Positions 34,460-46,809 of a DNA stretch of 64,000 nt are shown here, one piece after another. The translations under genes were made by a program, and so were the position numbers. Under the pieces are notes generated by a model. It searched no databases, was not told the DNA's origin, and saw nothing but the letters and a program-made list of their open reading frames with translations. The DNA lies in NCBI RefSeq assembly GCF_010389155.1, contig NC_057766.1, positions 26,855,516 to 26,919,515 on the forward strand, written 5' to 3'. The first letter of the stretch is position 1. Every line of letters starts with the position of its first letter. The stretch comes from Erigeron canadensis. Its lineage: Eukaryota > Streptophyta > Magnoliopsida > Asterales > Asteraceae.

Positions 34460-34694
34460 TTTTTTTTTAAAAGCAACAATGGACAAATAACTAACACCCT
34501 ATACGAGGGTGCACCCATGTCGGTTCTATTTTTGGCAACGCCCTAAAGAGTTTGTTCCCCATGTGTTAGATGGGTATACCGTTGATAAGGCTCTCTCACC
34601 ACATTTGCATGTGGCAGGATTCGAACCTGAGACCGCCCCAGGAGAAAACCACATTGTGAAAATCCTCTGACCACTAGGCTAACACTCTAACATC
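34460..34694 (-). mobile_element. tRNA-derived SINE, minus strand
   Basis: Minus strand: the A box TAGCCTAGTGG and the perfect B box GGTTCGAATCC are in tRNA order and spacing. About 130 bp of non-tRNA sequence follows, then an A-run at the 3' end (T-run 34461-34470 on the plus strand). Size and design fit a plant SINE. No target duplication was identified. Confidence 0.75.
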
Positions 34695-34785
34695 TTGGTT
34701 AGTGGGCGTATTGGATTCGGATCATGCCTGACAACGTTTGATAAGGTTTTTGATCTTGTCGCATATAACTAGTAAGGCACTTGAT

Positions 34786-35000
34786 CTACACACTACAACA
34801 AATTAATCAATTCTACACACTTTATTCTACGCAATTTTAAAAAGTGCGTAAAATATTATTGGATCGTTCACATTTATAAATGTGTACAAAATGGATACAT
34901 CAATAAATGCGTACAAACTTATAAAGTTTCACACTTAAAAGTGTGGAAAAAAGAACGTGTCACATTTAAAAGTGCTTTTTTAGACCCATGTATAGGGGAG
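34786..35000. mobile_element. CACTA-type MITE, left part
   Basis: Starts CACTACAACAAATTAATC and contains short inverted AAGTGTG/CACACTT and AAGTGCG motifs, as in the MITE at 13376. The right end is not clear. Confidence 0.5.
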
Positions 35001-35690
35001 TGACATATAGAGGTATCGTGTAGACAATAAAAGAAAGAACGAGAGGTAACCTTCCTCAACGTAAATGGTTTGTATTGTTTATAATAGAGCTTTCTTTAAT
35101 TTTGAGGCTAGGGTAATATGGTTGTACAATAGGATCCCAATCACATGTATTAATCATCTAGTTTCTTTATTCATGTTTAGATTTTTGTTTCAATAAATAT
35201 GACTTTTGACTCTTAATTTTTTGCTATTTTGGTCAATTTGAAAGGAAAAAAAACTTAGAAAGATCAAACCATCTTTAACCCTTAACTCTATCAAGAGAAT
35301 TAGATTAAGAAATTAAATATATTTTTTGTTCCCAAAATGTCTCTTTCAGCATATTTATAATTTCCAAAATGCCCCTCTACACACTACAACACTAAAATAT
35401 CATATAGTATTAAAACAATCGACATAATCTTATAATCTATAGTTTTGACATACTGTAACCAATGTATTCTTCCAAAAAAATGATTATAAAATTCCGTCGT
35501 AACGCGTGGGTACTATGCTCGTGACATTTAAAATGGAATGTAATGAGTTTAATGTTATGTTTACAAATTGTTAAACACCTTCATACTCGTAAATATTCTT
35601 GTCACACGAAATCTACACACAACACAAATATGAAAAATTTCCGTGCAAAGATTGATTTTCACATTTAAATTAGATTGTGTATATATATAT
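35001..35690. other. Gene-free AT-rich stretch
   Basis: No gene. CACTACAACACTAAAAT near 35384 may be another CACTA end. Confidence 0.4.
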
Positions 35691-35691
35691 A

Positions 35692-35880
35692 GGGGATGGG
35701 AATATAAGGCTATTGGGTATTTAAGCTTAGGTGTAGAACACTTACATATTGTTTTTTTAATCCATAAAAATCATGGGGGCCCATGCATTTATTCATTAAA
35801 CAAGAAATAATAAAATATTAGTATGTGAGAGGTTCCACACCTAACCTTAGGTGCCGGACAGCCTTATATTCCCTTTTCCC
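35692..35880. mobile_element. Foldback element in a TA tract, 189 bp
   Basis: Left GGGGATGGGAATATAAGGCT and right (reverse complement) GGGAAAAGGGAATATAAGGC. TTAGGTG and CACCTAA lie further in. The element is flanked by ATATATAT on both sides. Confidence 0.8.
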
Positions 35881-35922
35881 ATATATATATATATATAAGA
35901 TTTTCACACACATATTAGTATA

Positions 35923-36053
35923 CTAGATTAAACCCGCACGTTATGCATGACTGACTGAGAATGTAAATCAAAAAATAACTGATAATTATATTATTATTTA
36001 TAATTTATAATAATATAAAAACTAGTCAATTTACAACTGATGTAAATAATAAA

Positions 36054-36085
<32 letters not shown>

Positions 36086-37020
36086 CTATAACTCTTATAA
36101 AACAATAGTTAACCAAGCATTTTAAAGCCCTCTTGCAATCTAAAACTAATTTGAAAAATTACCACATAAGATTTTATCCTATGTTTCAACTCCATATTTT
36201 TCTTTAAATAAACTATATATTTAGAAAACAAATGAACCTATATATGTTAAAATAAATAAATATATATATATTGTAAGAATTCAAGATCTTCTCATTAGAT
36301 AAAATGATATCTTCTCTTTAGTTTAAAAAATCATGTCTATACCTAATGATATTTCATTATCTTTTTTATTCAACATTTATATGAGGTTCCTTTCGGGTTT
36401 TTTTATGGTGATTATATGAAAGTTTGCTCAGGCTGTTGGTTAGTTGGAACTCTCATCGCATTAATCATTAATGGCAATATTTAAAGTTTATAAGCTTTTT
36501 TAACACCACTAAATTATATTCATCTTATATGAGTTAAGAGTTTTGTATAATATCATAACTTTCTGAAAAAGTTATGTTAATTCTTTCGTTCATATCACCA
36601 TGAAAATTATGTACAATTTTTGGTTTAATTCTTTTATCATTTTTTGAATTTTATGATAATGGTTAATATAATCTCTTTTTTCTTTTGTTTTTTAACAATA
36701 CAATTTTTCATTGTGATGATGAGAAAAATATTATGATGATAGACGAATAATTAGTTCAAAACAAGTGTATATAACAATTAGTTTAATGATTGGATAATGA
36801 ATACGTTATTGCTAATTTAATTAAGTGAAACTAAATAGATTGTTCATCCATATGTTTTTTTTTACGATCATTATTGATCCATTCCATTAACTCATTTGTT
36901 CACATATTAAGCGTTTCATTAAATTTTTTTAAGCAAGTTTAACTCAAATCTCACTTTATTGAGCACCTTTTTAAAGCAGCCGCATATCGTGCGGGTAAAA
37001 AAATCCTAATATATATATAT
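35923..37020. mobile_element. Helitron-like ends (family 2)
   Basis: At 35922, ACTAGATTAAACCCGCACG is a minus-strand Helitron 3' end. Near 36980, CCGCATATCGTGCGGGTAAA is a plus-strand one. The two face away from each other. 5' ends could not be assigned with confidence, so this marks Helitron-derived DNA rather than one element. Confidence 0.4.
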
Positions 37021-38723
37021 ATATATACTTATCAAATATGTTAAAACATGACTAATGAAACGTAAATATTTATAAATCATAAAATTCTTTTTCTATGATC
37101 TATATATATTAAATATAATATAAAAAACAATCTCACTTAAAACAATGATCATTATTTTATTTATTTTTTTTAGAACGACACAATGATAATTATCATTAAA
37201 TTAATAAAAAGACGCGGTCTAAAAAATATATAAACATCTGTGCGCTCATATATTATCAAAATACAGAATCTTAGTTATATGAGGATAAGTTACAAATATA
37301 GATTTTAAATATCAAAAATATATGTGTGAAATTGATAACTTAAATATCTAACTTAACATTGATAATATAATCGGTTAGTAAAATATTAGATGTAATTATC
37401 AATATAATCTAGTCTTATATTATATTAAACTATATTATATTCCACCACGTATATAAATAATTAATACAAAGGAAAATATAAAGAGATAAGTTACAAAGAT
37501 CGACAATATATTATCAATATCTTTTAATTAGTTTTAAAATTCAATGAATATCTACCGTTATTTGCAAAATATAAACAAATATTAAGTTAGATCAAGTGGT
37601 TTGTGTATAATATTAAAAGTTAGAGGTCATGAGTTCTAATCATGTATTTGACTTTTTTATTTGCTATTTAAGATTAATTAAAAAAACAAATGTCCACGTA
37701 GGCAAATGATGACGTGACAAATGAAGTGTCACATGAGCATTAAAAAATATATATCTAAATGTCAATATATCTAAGAAAAACTTTAAAATTATTAGAAAAT
37801 GACACTTAGGAAAAAAGCTTAGTTGACACAAAAAGAAAAGTATCACATAGGAAAAAACATATCATCTCTTAGTTATATAGAGAGAAACTTTTTTCTTCAT
37901 ACTTTTAAAATATGAAATTTATAAGTTTGTAACATATTATTTATGTAGACAAACTGATCAATTCATATAATTTAACAAAATTATACACCCTTTTTACAAA
38001 TACATAAACAAAATGGCAATGTTGTAAATATTGTATTTATCGGCCGATATATCGGTTATCGGCCATTCACCGATAATAAAAATGACTTATCAGGCAATTT
38101 ATCGTTTTGGTCAAATTTCGGTCAAACTCGACGCTTATCGGTCAATATCGGCACTTATCGGTAAAAAAAACTGGGTTTTTATCAAATATTAGGGTTTATT
38201 ACTTTCTTTAATTTAATTTTTCTACCTAATTTTTAATTAATTCTTTAATTTTTGAGTTAACCTTTAATAATCTCTAAATTTGTAGTTGTAAATTATAATT
38301 AATTTCTTTACTACCGTTTTTCCCTTTTGAATATAGTCTATAGATACTTAAGTTTCTGAAATTTTAATTGTAATTATTTTCTTTTCTATAGTTTTATATT
38401 CTAATTATTGATGTATTGCATTACAAATTGTTTATTTATTAGTATATATAAATTTTAGATAAATTTATTTACATTTTAGGGTATCGATATATCCTATTTA
38501 GTTTTTAGGGCCGATAATAAACCAATAACCAATATTTATAACCTTTCAAAATAGATTAGATCCTTTAAAGTTATTTCTAACTTTATTAGTAACGTTGAAG
38601 ATCTTGACATTAAATTAAAATCAAAGTTCAAAATTCAAGATAATTTTTAAATCTTTATTAATTTTAATACAATAATCAAAATGTCTCGGTAAAGTTAAAA
38701 ACAATTTTATCGGATCCCTATAA
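37021..38723. other. Gene-free AT-rich stretch
   Basis: No gene. 38040-38165 has repeated TATCGGNNNN motifs (six or more TATCGG), possibly a MITE remnant. Confidence 0.4.
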
Positions 38724-38991
38724 TCTTTACTACTTTATAAAGTAAAAGCCTATTTTTATTTTTAGAAAGTTCTGCCTTTAAAATACCGAAAGTGCCCTTG
38801 GACATTTTATGTTTTTAATGAATTAATTTATATTTCAACCCTTATCTTCTAAAATATTTTCATTATCACCTTTACATCAACCTACAATCCTAAACCATTT
38901 GACACCGCCACTACCACCAATAATACCATTACCGACAACACAAAACCGTCATCCCCGCTAATACCGTCGCATTACACGGATACCATGTTCG
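38724..38991 (+). mobile_element. Non-autonomous Helitron (family 1)
   Basis: The 5' end is TCTTTACTACTTTATAAAG after A. The 3' end is GTCGCATTACACGGATACCATG, then TTCG before T. Contains CACCGCCACTACCACC. Closely similar to 56172-56440 in opposite orientation. Confidence 0.75.
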
Positions 38992-39470
38992 TCCAAAAAA
39001 ATGCATACATATGACTAACTTACCTGCAAAAAAATAGATATATATAAAATTAAAAAAAAAGAATTGAGAAAAGCTTAGATTTGAAAATGAGGGTATAAAT
39101 GGTATTATTGGTAGTTTTTGGAATACTTACAAAGAGAGATGGGAGTTAAAAGGGACATAACATTCGAAGCAAGGGACAAAGCTGTTTTGCCTGCCACTCC
39201 TATGCTTCGGCTGCTGCTGCTTTTGCTTGTACTGTTTCTCTATTTCACTTGTACCTTCTTATCCCGTTTATAGTCCGTTTGACACCACTAATTTTACAAT
39301 GTTCTAAAAACTGACCATTTATGATATAGTTTTGTTGGCTTTACTGTGAATTGTACCGGTGCTTTGGTTAGCTTTTGCATGAGAAGACAAGATTTTGTTA
39401 TTTGAGATCTTGGATCATGAAATATCCGGATAATAAATATTATATGTGAAACGTTATTTTGATAACCTAT

Positions 39471-39790
39471 TTTTTTTTGTAAGAACCTTGAAAACTTTTA
39501 AATTATGTATTCGATCACATGTTTTTTTTGTTCATTCACATGTGAAACGTTATAAAAAATATATGTTGCAGAAGATTGTTTTTTTCGAAACCTTATAAAT
39601 ATTCATTTGTTAACATTTGAACGAAAATGTGAGCATATTCATTTACAAATTAACAAAAGACTATTTTATAATTTTTAAAAAAAGTTTCTTCTACAACATA
39701 CTTTTTTATATCATTTTACATGTGAATGAACAAAAAAAACATGTGATCCAATATATAACTTGAGATTTCTTATGGTTTTATAAAAATTAA
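39471..39790. mobile_element. Foldback element related to 62332-62812
   Basis: The left arm GATCACATG, TTCATTCACATGTGAAA pairs with the right arm TTTACATGTGAATGAA, CATGTGATC. The outer GTAAGAACCTTGAAAACTTTT resembles the end of the larger foldback at 62.3 kb. Confidence 0.65.
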
Positions 39791-40021
39791 TGTTTTCCAA
39801 AATAAGGAAGTCTGTAAATATATGTGACTATATATGTGAGTATATGTTTAATTTCCCACACAAAGAAACCAATTATTGTATTCGAATACAAAATTTGAAG
39901 TGCTAAAAATACCTTTCACCCCTAAGGATAAGATATTATATACATTTTCTAAAAGATCTTATTTTAAAGATTTTGTTATTGGTATGTGGGTTGGATTCAT
40001 ATGGATCCTTTAAAAATGATG

Positions 40022-41060
40022 AAAACCGAGGGACTAATCTCAGCCCTTGGATCAACCATCATCAAAATCCCATCAAACATGATTGGTTACTCCGGTGAAT
40101 TACTCCGGCGACTCGGCAATCATATTTGATTGGTCTAGCCAATCAAGCTTGATTGGTTACTCCGGCGACATTGTCCAATCATATTTGATTGGTCAAGCCA
40201 ATCAAGCTTGATTGGTTACTCTGGCGAATTACTCCGGTGAATTACTTCGGCGACATTTTCTAATCATATTTGATTGGTCAAGCCAAATCAAGCTTGATTG
40301 GTAATCACTAAGACACTAACGCCGTACGTTGAATCTTCTCCAGCGACTTCTCCGGCTAATCAATTTCGTTTTCGGGTGGATACGAAACGGGCCAGAGACC
40401 CTTATCCGTTCTAAACTGACCGTCAAGGGACGCATATGAGAATGGTATGGATTTGATGGGCGATCCAAGAGATGGTGGATTCTGATTTTTCTGGCGACAC
40501 TAATTTTTCCGGCGAGCTCAAAAACAGTGTTTATTGGATAGGGTTTGTGCGGAATGTGTTTCTGAGTGTTTTGGTACAAGTTTCATGCATTAATTCGAAA
40601 AAACAACACAACTATAGTGTTTTTAATTTTTTCGGTGAGTTTTTTAAGTTTTCCGGCGAGTATAGATCGGATTAATTTCTGGTCAGGGTTTGTTTGCGGT
40701 GTGATTGTGAGTGTTTTGGTAGAAGTGTGATGTTCTAATTCGAAGGAACGAAGGATATATCGGCGTTTGAAGTTTTTCGGCGAAGTTTGTTGCATTTTCC
40801 GACGGTTGTATCGCCGGAGAAGAAGGAGGAGGAGTTGGTCGTTGTCGCCGGTCAGAGATAAAGGTGGAGATGGCTGTGGTTCAAGATCCCGTCGCCGGAA
40901 AAGCGGGGAGAGAGAGGAGGCAGATTTTGTGTGTGTGTGTGTGTGTGTTTGTGTGTGTGTTGGGGGGAAGGAGACGACAGGGAAGGGGTGGGATATCAAG
41001 GGTTGGGATTTATTTTTGAGGGGATAATCCAATGGCCAAGATTTATCACCTAGTTTCCAA
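40022..41060. repeat. GC-richer block of imperfect tandem repeats, possible MULE-like element
   Basis: 40076-40310 has about four copies of a unit near 60 bp with the 14-bp palindrome AATCAAGCTTGATT and TTACTCCGGCGA. 40535-40680 and 40684-40800 form a second imperfect repeat (AGTGTTTTGGTA, TTCGGNGA). A (GT)n run is at 40928-40960. The outermost GGGACTAATCTCAGCCCTTGG and the reverse complement of the right side (ATCTTGGCCATTGGAT) are vaguely alike, as in long-TIR MULEs, but no target duplication was found. Open frames on both strands are low-complexity and not supported as genes. Confidence 0.45.
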
Positions 41061-42056
41061 AGGAAATTTAATACTCAAATGAACAAAGTTCATTGTATGT
41101 AATAAAATATGTATATATAATAATAATTGAGTTTTTTTTTTTAAACAACGAATTAGATATTAATAGTTAACATTGGATACACCACGATTACATTCAAAAT
41201 TAACTTTCAACCATTATGTATCTACGGATCTACCGATCTAAAAGCTATAACTTTAATTGAGTGAAGGGTCTCCGGCCACTTGATTTAATTCGATTAGCAC
41301 AACAAAAATACAATTTATTTATAATATTAGAAAGAAAACATTTATCAATTTAATTACACATAATAATGTGTATTATTTTATGCATTTGCAAATGTCAAAT
41401 AATTTAATCAATATTAATTATTTTCACACACGCATTTGCAAATGTCAAATAATTATTTATACATGTATATAAAAATCACATTTACAAGTGTTTGTATATG
41501 TATATCGTTTACTTACATTTGAAGTTTAATCAATTAGGGGGTCCAATGTCCCCTCCAAATTTAAATTTTGTTATGTATTTTTAAATTTTTTATGAAATTT
41601 TAAAAATTTTTTATAGGTTTTTAACATTTTGCCCCTTTTTAGATTTATTTTTCATAAGTTTTTTAAATTGACCTCCTTTGGAATTTTTTCCTGATACCGC
41701 TTCTGCATACAATATATATTTATATTCATATTTCCTTTTTAGGACGGGTGTATTTTTAAAGATTGCTAAAATTTTCACTAGTCATTATTAAATTTTGTTA
41801 CATAAACATAAACTCTGTATATCACAGTAATAAGTTTATTGATCATAAGTATGATACCCGGCCCAAATTTTGTCAACTCTTTAACTTTTTAGTGAATTTG
41901 TCTCTTATGCCTTCATTTTCTCACCTCATGTGGATATATACATCCGAGCTAGTGTCTCTTTTGGTAGATCTCTTTAATTTGTCTACTTCCCATGTGTGTG
42001 TTTTGTATCCATACTCTTCTATTCAACCCCTTGTGCAATCTAGACCATTCAAAGAG
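41061..42056. other. Intergenic region upstream of the Dof gene
   Basis: No gene. Contains two copies of a GCATTTGCAAATGTCAAATAA segment (about 41382 and 41430), with short inverted ATTTGCAAAT. Confidence 0.45.
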
Positions 42057-42061
42057 ATCAG

Positions 42062-42070
42062 ATATATATA
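42062..42070 (+). promoter_or_regulatory. Probable TATA box of the Dof gene
   Basis: GATATATATAGA about 245 bp before the first in-frame ATG. It would give a 5' leader near 215 nt. Confidence 0.45.
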
Positions 42071-42159
42071 GACATACTCTTAAATAAATTTAAAGCTAAT
42101 AGAATTAGAAGCCTCACCTTAATAAAGTTCACAAGAACCATCTTCCATCTTTAAAGATC

Positions 42160-42252
42160 ATGCATGAATCCTATCATTTGAGTGCATCTTTGCCTCTTCC
42201 AAAGGAAACTCAAACTACCCACATTATACTTTTCCTATTCCCTCACTCATAA
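42160..42252 (+). promoter_or_regulatory. Upstream ORF in the Dof leader
   Basis: ATG at 42160 opens a 30-codon frame ending TAA at 42252, 55 bp before the Dof start and out of frame with it. It could lower translation if the transcript begins near the TATA box (inference). Confidence 0.4.
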
Positions 42253-42307
42253 ATTGTTATTTAGGGTTTTCTATCATATAAACACCGTTATATTATTCGG
42301 AATATCT

Positions 42308-43384
42308 ATGTTATCTTACAACATAGAATCAAAACAGGCGAATAAAGATGAAGGCCAAAGCACCGCTGGTACTGGTGGTGGAAGTGGAAGTGGTGCGCGG
42401 AAAACATCTTCGACATTGAGGCCACCAGAAGAAATCCTCAAGTGCCCAAGATGTGATTCGCCCAACACAAAGTTTTGTTACTACAATAACTATAGCCTCG
42501 CCCAACCAAGACACTTCTGCAAGGCATGCAGAAGGTACTGGACTAAAGGCGGGGCTCTTCGTAGCGTCCCTATTGGAGGCAGTTGCAGAAAGAACAAGAA
42601 GACAAAATCTAGTTCTTCGAGGTTTTTAATAGGAGAGTCTTCCTCCAAAAATTCGTCTTCTGATATTGGAGGGATGAAGTATTATGGTCTTTCTACCCTA
42701 GATTTTAATCTTGGTGGATTAAGTAATTACCCTCCTAGGGTCACAACTAACAACCAATTGTCTTCTTCATATAATGTTGACACATCAAGTAATCCTTCTT
42801 TTGTAAATCTTGATCCATTAGGGTTTCATTTGCCTTTTTCATCATTTCATACTTTAATGAAACAAGGAGATCATCAACAACAACATAGTCAAAGTGGAGA
42901 AGTAGGGTTGGCAAATTTGCATGAAATTCCTACATATAACCAACTTCATCATCACAATACTGATCTTGCTTCTTCTATAGAGTCTTTAAGCTCTATAAAC
43001 CAAGATTTACACTGGAAGCTTCAACAACAAAGACTAGCTATGTTATTTGGCGGTGGTGGTGGCAGTGACAAAGAAAGCGATCATCAACAACAGAAAAAAC
43101 AAGTAGATTTTGAACAACCGGCCGCTCAGAAATTACAACCCATTTTGTTTCAAAATCTTGAGATTTCAAAACCAGCACAATCCTTAATGGATGGTGATCC
43201 AAGAAAAGGTATCGCGGGTGGTGCTAGTGGTTTGGCAACTGAATGGTTCTTTGATAATAGTTATGCGCCGGCCACGAATATCAATCCGGAGACTTCAACC
43301 AATAGCAACAGCGGAGGGAATGATCAAAATGGAAGCATAAATAATCATTGGAATGGGATTCAAAATTGGAATCAGTTGAATTAA
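42308..43384 (+). CDS. Dof-domain zinc-finger transcription factor
   Basis: Plant-specific DNA-binding protein of the nucleus, expected to bind AAAG cores. The start ATG at 42308 gives 358 residues; it is the first in-frame ATG, as the open frame further upstream lacks one. A Ser/Gly-rich N-terminus leads to the Dof finger at about residues 40-95: [20 protein letters not shown], then [12 protein letters not shown], with the CX2C...CX2C zinc ligands complete. A basic KNKKTKSS follows the finger, usual for nuclear entry. The finger ends [13 protein letters not shown] where most members have NVPVGGGCRKNKR. The remainder is Asn/Gln/Ser-rich, with TEWFFDNSY and [13 protein letters not shown] at the C-terminus, as in vascular/phloem-type Dofs (DOF3.6/DOF5.1/PEAR group, inference). 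Many Dofs have an intron just before the finger. Here TCAAAACAG at 42331-42339 could be an acceptor, so an extra 5' exon is possible. Confidence 0.93.
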   Translation: MLSYNIESKQANKDEGQSTAGTGGGSGSGARKTSSTLRPPEEILKCPRCDSPNTKFCYYNNYSLAQPRHFCKACRRYWTKGGALRSVPIGGSCRKNKKTKSSSSRFLIGESSSKNSSSDIGGMKYYGLSTLDFNLGGLSNYPPRVTTNNQLSSSYNVDTSSNPSFVNLDPLGFHLPFSSFHTLMKQGDHQQQHSQSGEVGLANLHEIPTYNQLHHHNTDLASSIESLSSINQDLHWKLQQQRLAMLFGGGGGSDKESDHQQQKKQVDFEQPAAQKLQPILFQNLEISKPAQSLMDGDPRKGIAGGASGLATEWFFDNSYAPATNINPETSTNSNSGGNDQNGSINNHWNGIQNWNQLN

Positions 43385-45139
43385 GTACGTCCATCTACTA
43401 AAATTAATTCCATATGAAGAATATTATTAAGGTAGTTTATCTTTTAATTAACTCTTACTTGTATTATCATGTCTTCTTTTTTACTTTAATTAACATTGGT
43501 TGTTATTTAACCAAGCTATGACGAGGATTAATAAGTTCTTTGTAATTGAAGTTGAGTAATTAAATTGTTGTAACGGTTTCAAAGAATCATTATAGGTTAC
43601 TCACAAGTCACAAATATATTTTATGTTTTTTACTATTGGTTACTTTAATTGAAATTAACACAACGTTCATTTTAGAGAAGAAATAATTAAGGTTCTACAT
43701 GTATTTGATAAATTAGATTAATAAATAATTGAGTATGACATTATTAATAATGAAATTTCTATTCATACGTACTCATTTTCCATTTTACAAATTAATGAAA
43801 CCTACACCCCTAATAATCTCTAGATCAACAAACAAATTAATTAACACACCATGAATGTAAATTGTTAAAGAGTAATTAAGATTATGAATTTAAAAAAGAA
43901 GTACGTGTTACAAATATTTATCTTCGGATCAAGTGTTATCAAATATATTCAATTCATTCTCCGATCACAAATGCTTATGAGGCTAGCATAGAGGACTTTT
44001 TTAGAAAGGCTCAAATCCGTTCCCAACTTTATAGAGTGGTACCCAACGACGTCGCCCATTGACTGGGACTAGTCCTTAGAAAATGATCGATCAGTTGAGT
44101 CCAAAAGATCATGTGTACGTACAAGGTCTCGATCTCCACCGATTTCTTTTTGCTAGAAAAGAAGAGGTGGTATATATGTACGTACGTATAGTACATGATG
44201 GGTTTAATTTGTTTTATAGTATAATATAATAGAAGTACTATACTACTCTCACTCACTCATAGTCCCTTTCTTAATCCAGTAACTGCATCACTCAGTTTTA
44301 ATAGTAGATGCTTTTATGAAACATAACTAGAGCTAAAGCCAACTTTTGAATTTTTTATTTTTTTTTTGTTTTTTCACTTTATCACCTACACTGCAACAGA
44401 ACCCTATGCATGCCCTTTTCTGACTCAACCCCCATAAGTCTGTCCACACACACTTAACTACTTCATTGTGTATTGTTTGTGTAGGTAGAAAAGAATCACT
44501 TAATGTTAATTCAGTATTTAAGCTAGATAGATCAATCTATTGCTTATATTGTCTGTACATATCAATGACTGTTTGAAACAGAAGTCCTGATGATCAGACC
44601 ACAACTAATACACATATATACTATGTCTTTTTAATTACTTGTCCCCCTAGCTAGCTAGGCCCCTATATATATATATTCTACTGTTTGATCCTTGGTATTT
44701 ACTATATATTCCACCTCATGTATTGTACGTATATTGATCAGTATATATTGACAGATATACGTTTAATTAGTACTACAGTTTACATGCACTAGCTATTATC
44801 ATTCATTGACACATTATGTAAACTTGTCTATTAATTAACTATGTTAAACCCCTGCATTGCACACTGATTATGTAGTTATAAAATTTAATTTATTCATATG
44901 CCAATTACATAGGTGAAATATCAGAGGGATTTATTCATATGCCAATTAACCCGGATGAGTTGACTTGGATTTGAAAACATCGCACAAAAGGGACTAAAAG
45001 AAAGATGGAGAGCTACGTACTTGTGACTTTGATGTTTATTAATATATCGATAATTATGTGATAAGCAAGTCCCATAGGTAAAAGGTTTAATTAATTAGGG
45101 GTGGAGATGCTAATTGCATGCCAAATGCCTATATATATA
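43385..45139. other. Intergenic, 3' flank of the Dof gene
   Basis: No gene. 3' UTR presumably within 43385-43650. The rest is AT-rich with no recognised element. Confidence 0.45.
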
Positions 45140-45660
45140 GTCGGGAAAAAAATCGCAATAAAAGGGAAAAAAAATACAACGATATTTTAAAGACCGCAAT
45201 AGGAACCTGAAAATCACAAAAAGATTGTTAAAATCGCAATAAGAGTTTGAAAGTTTTTTATGTGATTATGAAATTCTTTATGTGATTATGAAACTTTTTA
45301 CAAGATTTTGAAGTTCTTTTTCCAAAACCATATATACAGGAAGCATCCTAATTCATCTTTCTCTTTTATGAAATTCGCGTAAATAACATCATAATCGCAT
45401 AAAGAATTTAACAACCGCATAAAGAAGTTCAAGTATGCATAAAGAACTTCAAAATCTCATAAAGAAGTTCAGAATTGCATAAAAAACTTCCAAATCGTAA
45501 ATAGAACTTCAAAGTCTCATAAAGAGCTTCTGAATCGCATAAAAAACTTCAATCTCATTTTGATTTTATATTATCTCACTGCGCTTCTTAGCATTTCATT
45601 GAGATTTTGAGAATCTTGTTGCGATTTTTCCTTTTATTGCGGTTTTGTTGATTATTATGT
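45140..45660. mobile_element. Foldback element whose arms are built of ~25-bp repeats
   Basis: The outer arms AATCGCAATAAAAGGGAAAAA and the reverse complement of TTTTTCCTTTTATTGCG pair. Inside the right arm at 45404-45560, about seven copies of a CATAAAGAACTTCAAAATCG-like unit stand in tandem. Their reverse complement (GAAATTCTTTATGTGATTAT) occurs in the left arm at 45248-45318. Confidence 0.7.
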
Positions 45661-45849
45661 GAAAATCCAAAAAAACTTGGATAAATTGATATATTTTTTG
45701 AAAAAATTGCGTATTCCCGTTATATTGTCTAAATTTATGTAGGATCATTGAAAATTAAGCTCATTGAGTTAAGGTCACTAGATTTTCTATTTCGGAGTTT
45801 CATTTTGATACTTGCATAAGATTTTTAAAACTTAAACAAATCTTGAGAA

Positions 45850-46056
45850 CAGCGTGGAAAAGATATGTAATATATATATAAGAACCTTTAGCGAGTATGT
45901 TTCTCGCCAAAGGCTTTATTCAAACTATCTTCAACCATTTTTCTTGTTTGACTTTAGACTCTTAAAAAAGATCAAAATTAAAAATTTTTGAGAACATATT
46001 TTGTCCTCCGTAAAACTTTTTGTCACATTTGTTTTTTTTTTTTTTTCTAGTGGTGT
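45850..46056. mobile_element. CACTA-type MITE, right part
   Basis: Contains the inverted pair CCTTTAGCGAG...CTCGCCAAAGG (45886-45916) and ends in a T-run followed by CTAGTGGTG, the complement of CACTAGAAAAA. The left end is not certain. Confidence 0.5.
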
Positions 46057-46678
46057 ACGTAATTAAAAGTTGGAATGAGTTTTTCGTTTTCAATGAAAAT
46101 TATTTTTGGACATTCGTCACTTTTGTACATTTTTTCCGGGTTACATAGTTCCCTTGAAACATTTTCTAGAAAGTACTCGTATTTCGAATTTTCTGTTAGT
46201 AAAAGCATCCTAAATCTTTTGTATAACATAATCTTTGAAAATACTCATAAAGGTCCATATCTCTTTCTAAAGGGATGGTTTCGTAATTTTGCTGGAACTC
46301 TTTAGAGAGAGGCACGGTGAAGATAGTAGTGGTATTCGTACATGATTAACGTGATGGGGTGGCTGGCTGAATAAACTATATGGATGGCCAAGGTTTACAC
46401 GGCAGATCATATGATTCATATCTTGTATATGCGTGGATCATGTGGTGTTAATTTGTCATTTTTAAAAACCTCAAGAAGATCATGATTTTGCATAATTGCA
46501 TGCAAACTAATCATATGTTTGATTATAATGACAAAATTGAATTAACTTAGTAATGAGATTAGCATCGTAACTCATTCAGTCATAACTATTTGTTGTAATG
46601 TTTGGTTGTAATAATGGAATGAAACGGAATAAATAAAAAAGAACCAAAATATATCCAATATACATATGATAAAATAAA

Positions 46679-46809
46679 GGGAAGTGATATTGCTAAAACT
46701 TGTTTTAGCCTTCTACAACAAATCCTGCATAATACAGTTGTACACTGCGTAATAAATTGTATACTTTTGTTGTAGATAGCTAATATTTGTTATATAAATA
46801 TCACTTCCC
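46679..46809. mobile_element. MULE-derived MITE with 9-bp TSD
   Basis: A 131-bp element with perfect 13-bp terminal inverted repeats GGGAAGTGATATT. It is flanked by a perfect 9-bp direct repeat TAAAATAAA (46670-46678 and 46810-46818). A 9-bp duplication is the Mutator signature. Confidence 0.87.

Noticed and set aside
34600..34690. Possible tRNA gene on the minus strand
   Set aside because: A and B boxes are present, but the acceptor stem and anticodon arm cannot be formed; SINE is the better call.
40583..41032. 149-codon minus-strand frame and opposing 86-codon frame
   Set aside because: Low-complexity, includes a (GT)n-derived THTHTH run and repeats; lies in the tandem-repeat block.
41763..42071. 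102-codon open frame upstream of the Dof gene
   Set aside because: No recognisable domain, overlaps the probable TATA box of the Dof gene.
42182..42307. N-terminal extension of the Dof reading frame
   Set aside because: The frame is open but has no ATG before 42308; the translated part is hydrophobic and unlike Dof proteins.
45404..45560. CRISPR-like evenly spaced repeat
   Set aside because: Units are directly adjacent and diverged, without spacers; this is a minisatellite in a foldback of a plant nuclear genome.
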